Shown here piece after piece: positions 43,448 to 44,756 of a stretch of 44,756 nucleotides of DNA. Position numbers and translations under genes: made by a program. Where the stretch lies: NCBI RefSeq assembly GCF_020176715.1, contig NZ_JAIVMF010000021.1:1-44756 (forward strand). The letters run 5' to 3'. The notes beneath the pieces are model-generated. The model was not told where the DNA came from. It saw only the letters and a program-made list of their open reading frames with translations, and ran no database searches. This DNA is from Stappia stellulata. GTDB taxonomy: Bacteria > Pseudomonadota > Alphaproteobacteria > Rhizobiales > Stappiaceae. Within the stretch, counting starts at the first letter, position 1; each line of letters begins with the position of its first letter.

Positions 43448-44338
43448 ATGGCCCTCTCACCTTCCGAGCGCGCGACTTATAAGACAGAAATTGCCCACAG
43501 GCTATCACCCCGTTCATGGCCGGAAGTCGACTTGATCCTCGAGGAGTTTGGAGCAGACACTACTGACTTATGGAGTGGCGACATTTTTTCCTACGTTGTC
43601 GCTATGATCAAAGGACTTGATGATAGCGCGCTCCAACAACTGGCTGCCCACCTAAACATCCAAACCGGTGAAGACAGCGTACTGGACCCGCCGGGATTTT
43701 AGACAGAAGGACAGCTTTGTGTCTTCCTTTCCCACCTCGCCAAGCACAAGGTTTTCGCCTCCGAACTACAAGCAGCGCTCAGCGCTTATGGAATTTGTTC
43801 CTTTGTCGCCCACGAAGATATCGAGCCGGACGCAGAATGGCAGGCAGAAATAGAGAAGGCGCTACGCACTTGTGACGCGTTGGTCGCCCTTCTCAATGAA
43901 GGCTTCAACCAAAGCACCTGGACCGACCAAGAAGTCGGATATGCGCTTGGGCGCGGTGTACCTGTGTTTTCAGTTCGTTTGGAAATGGACCCGTACGGCC
44001 TCTTTGGGAAAAAGCAGGCTTTCAACGGAAAAGGTAAAGGCGTCGAAACTATCGCGCATGAACTCCATGAAGCCTTTAAGAAACACCCCAAGACAAAAGA
44101 GAAGATTGCTGATATAGTTATTCAACGCTTCTGTAAAAGCACATCTTTCGCTAGTGCTAAAAAAAATGCCCTTCAGGTCGAGTACTTAGAGGCTTGGAAG
44201 CCGGAATACAAGTCGATACTTCGTGACGCGATTGTAAATAATGGACAAGTTAGAGATTCTTGGGGTGTCCCAGAAAAGATCGAGGCGATCATAAAAAATC
44301 GCGATCCAGACGCTGATAAAAATGAAATTCCATTTTAA
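43448..44338 (+). pseudogene. TIR-domain protein interrupted by an in-frame amber codon
   Basis: A single frame of 297 codons broken only by TAG at 43700-43702 (codon 85). The first part (84 residues, MALSPSERATYKTEIAHRLS to DSVLDPPGF) is a small helical N-terminal domain seen before TIR domains. After the amber codon the frame continues TEGQLCVFLSHLAKHKVF, an obvious TIR start. EDIEPDAEWQAEIEKAL, CDALVALLNEGF and W158-T-D-Q-E162 follow, where Glu162 is the predicted NAD-cleaving glutamate. A 100-residue C-terminal extension ends KNEIPF. In related proteins as I recall, Trp occupies the stop position, so TGG to TAG is likely. No ATG/GTG/TTG lies between TAG and TTG 43880. AT-rich codon use marks it as foreign. 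Confidence 0.82.
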
Positions 44339-44629
44339 TAAAAGCTTTTTCTCAAATCCCAAAATAGAATTGTAACAATAATAAATTAATTAAATTGCGA
44401 TTTCATAAAATAAAATAATCTATGTATATTCATATTTATATAAAATTACTTTTTCTTATCCAAAAAATCCTATCAAGAATATAATTATCGAACCCAGAGC
44501 GCAGAGTCCTTCGGAGATAACTCTGACTATTACATAAAAAGCAAAGAGAACTACTTTGACTCTACAACGACGAGGGGCATGGCAGCGAGCTCCACATCCC
44601 TACGCGCCCTCCACCGTGCCCTGCCCGCG
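44339..44629. other. AT-rich non-coding DNA between the TIR gene and the transposase end
   Basis: Roughly 44339-44480 is extremely AT-rich with stops in all frames. Bases 44480-44570 remain AT-rich with a weak CAGAGT/ACTCTG inverted repeat near 44500-44526. From about 44575 composition turns GC-rich, which may mark the insertion-sequence end. I could not identify a gene, an exact terminal inverted repeat or a target duplication. Confidence 0.55.
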
Positions 44630-44755
44630 CTAGTTGCGGTTTCTCAGAAGGTCATTCACCCTTTGGAGGGGCGGCAGGCCGTTGAGAGCGGAGTGTTGTC
44701 TTGCCCGGTTGAACCAGTCAAGCCATCTGGGGAGGTCCGCGTTTCGGGCTTGCGA
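44630..44755 (-). mobile_element. IS481-family transposase, C-terminal fragment (runs off right edge)
   Basis: Reading from the right edge on the minus strand, one frame encodes NADLPRWLDWFNRARQHS, then ALNGLPPLQRVNDLLRNRN and a TAG stop at 44632-44630. This is the typical C-terminus of IS481/IS3-group DDE transposases (W-x2-W-F/Y-N-R-x-R-x-H-S-A-L-x-G-x-P-P). The upstream part lies beyond the window, so completeness and activity cannot be judged. Confidence 0.78.
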
Positions 44756-44756
44756 T

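Noticed and set aside
43880-44338. Separate protein starting at TTG 43880
   Set aside because: It would lose the first half of the TIR domain; the frame is continuous upstream to the TAG at 43700, so it is better read as part of one interrupted gene.
44480-44630. Terminal inverted repeat of the insertion sequence
   Set aside because: The other end of the element is outside the window, so no pair of terminal repeats can be compared and I could not define it.
1-44756. CRISPR array, rRNA genes or prophage structural genes
   Set aside because: No spaced direct repeats of CRISPR type, no rRNA-like stretch and no phage head, tail or integrase gene were seen.

Overview
The window looks like a chromosomal segment of a marine-type alphaproteobacterium of the order Rhizobiales (Hyphomicrobiales), perhaps close to Stappiaceae. 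This rests on gene content and order rather than on a marker gene: podJ next to a merR/fad beta-oxidation cluster, a choline-uptake (choXWV) locus divergent from betI-betA-betB, a SAM-II riboswitch before metZ, class I lysyl-tRNA synthetase, and a uniformly GC-rich background. The last ~1.3 kb is strikingly AT-rich and differs from everything before it.

Layout. (1) 1-11733: a partial podJ-like polarity gene (minus), a MerR regulator, then fadE-acd-fadA, a stand-alone EAL protein (minus), a cupin and the bifunctional fadB/fadJ. Together these form a fatty-acid or branched acyl-CoA degradation cluster, and a shared operator-like sequence lies before merR and before fadE. (2) 11734-16115: small genes (META-domain protein, DUF6460 membrane protein, histone-deacetylase-like hydrolase, NYN-domain nuclease-like protein) and an orphan with an NlpC/P60-like Cys-His arrangement. 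(3) 16181-18280: MarR regulator and divergent MATE exporter with a palindromic operator between them. (4) 18290-25326: choline import (choV, choW, choX) and its oxidation to glycine betaine (betA, betB) under BetI, whose operator-like palindrome lies in the shared promoter region. (5) 25354-32062: DUF4344 protease-like protein, pyrD, DUF952, S24-like repressor, SNase-fold protein, SGNH hydrolase and lysK. (6) 32280-37006: TerB-like protein and two tandem PAS-PAS-GGDEF-EAL proteins. (7) 37272-43141: apaG, a CDP-alcohol phosphatidyltransferase, metZ with its riboswitch, a dcd-DUF2161-yigZ run and a NaChBac-type sodium channel.

(8) 43343-44756: tRNA-Gly(CCC) followed 31 bases later by an AT-rich patch. 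It holds a TIR-domain gene that reads as one continuous frame except for an in-frame amber codon (codon 85), then non-coding AT-rich DNA, then the 3' end of an IS481-type transposase running off the window. This is the most distinctive part: a probable tRNA-associated insertion hotspot with a TIR immune-type gene either inactivated by a single nonsense change or needing readthrough.

Three c-di-GMP proteins (one EAL, two GGDEF-EAL), a polar localisation gene and a voltage-gated sodium channel fit a motile, surface-responsive, salt-exposed lifestyle. That last statement is inference.
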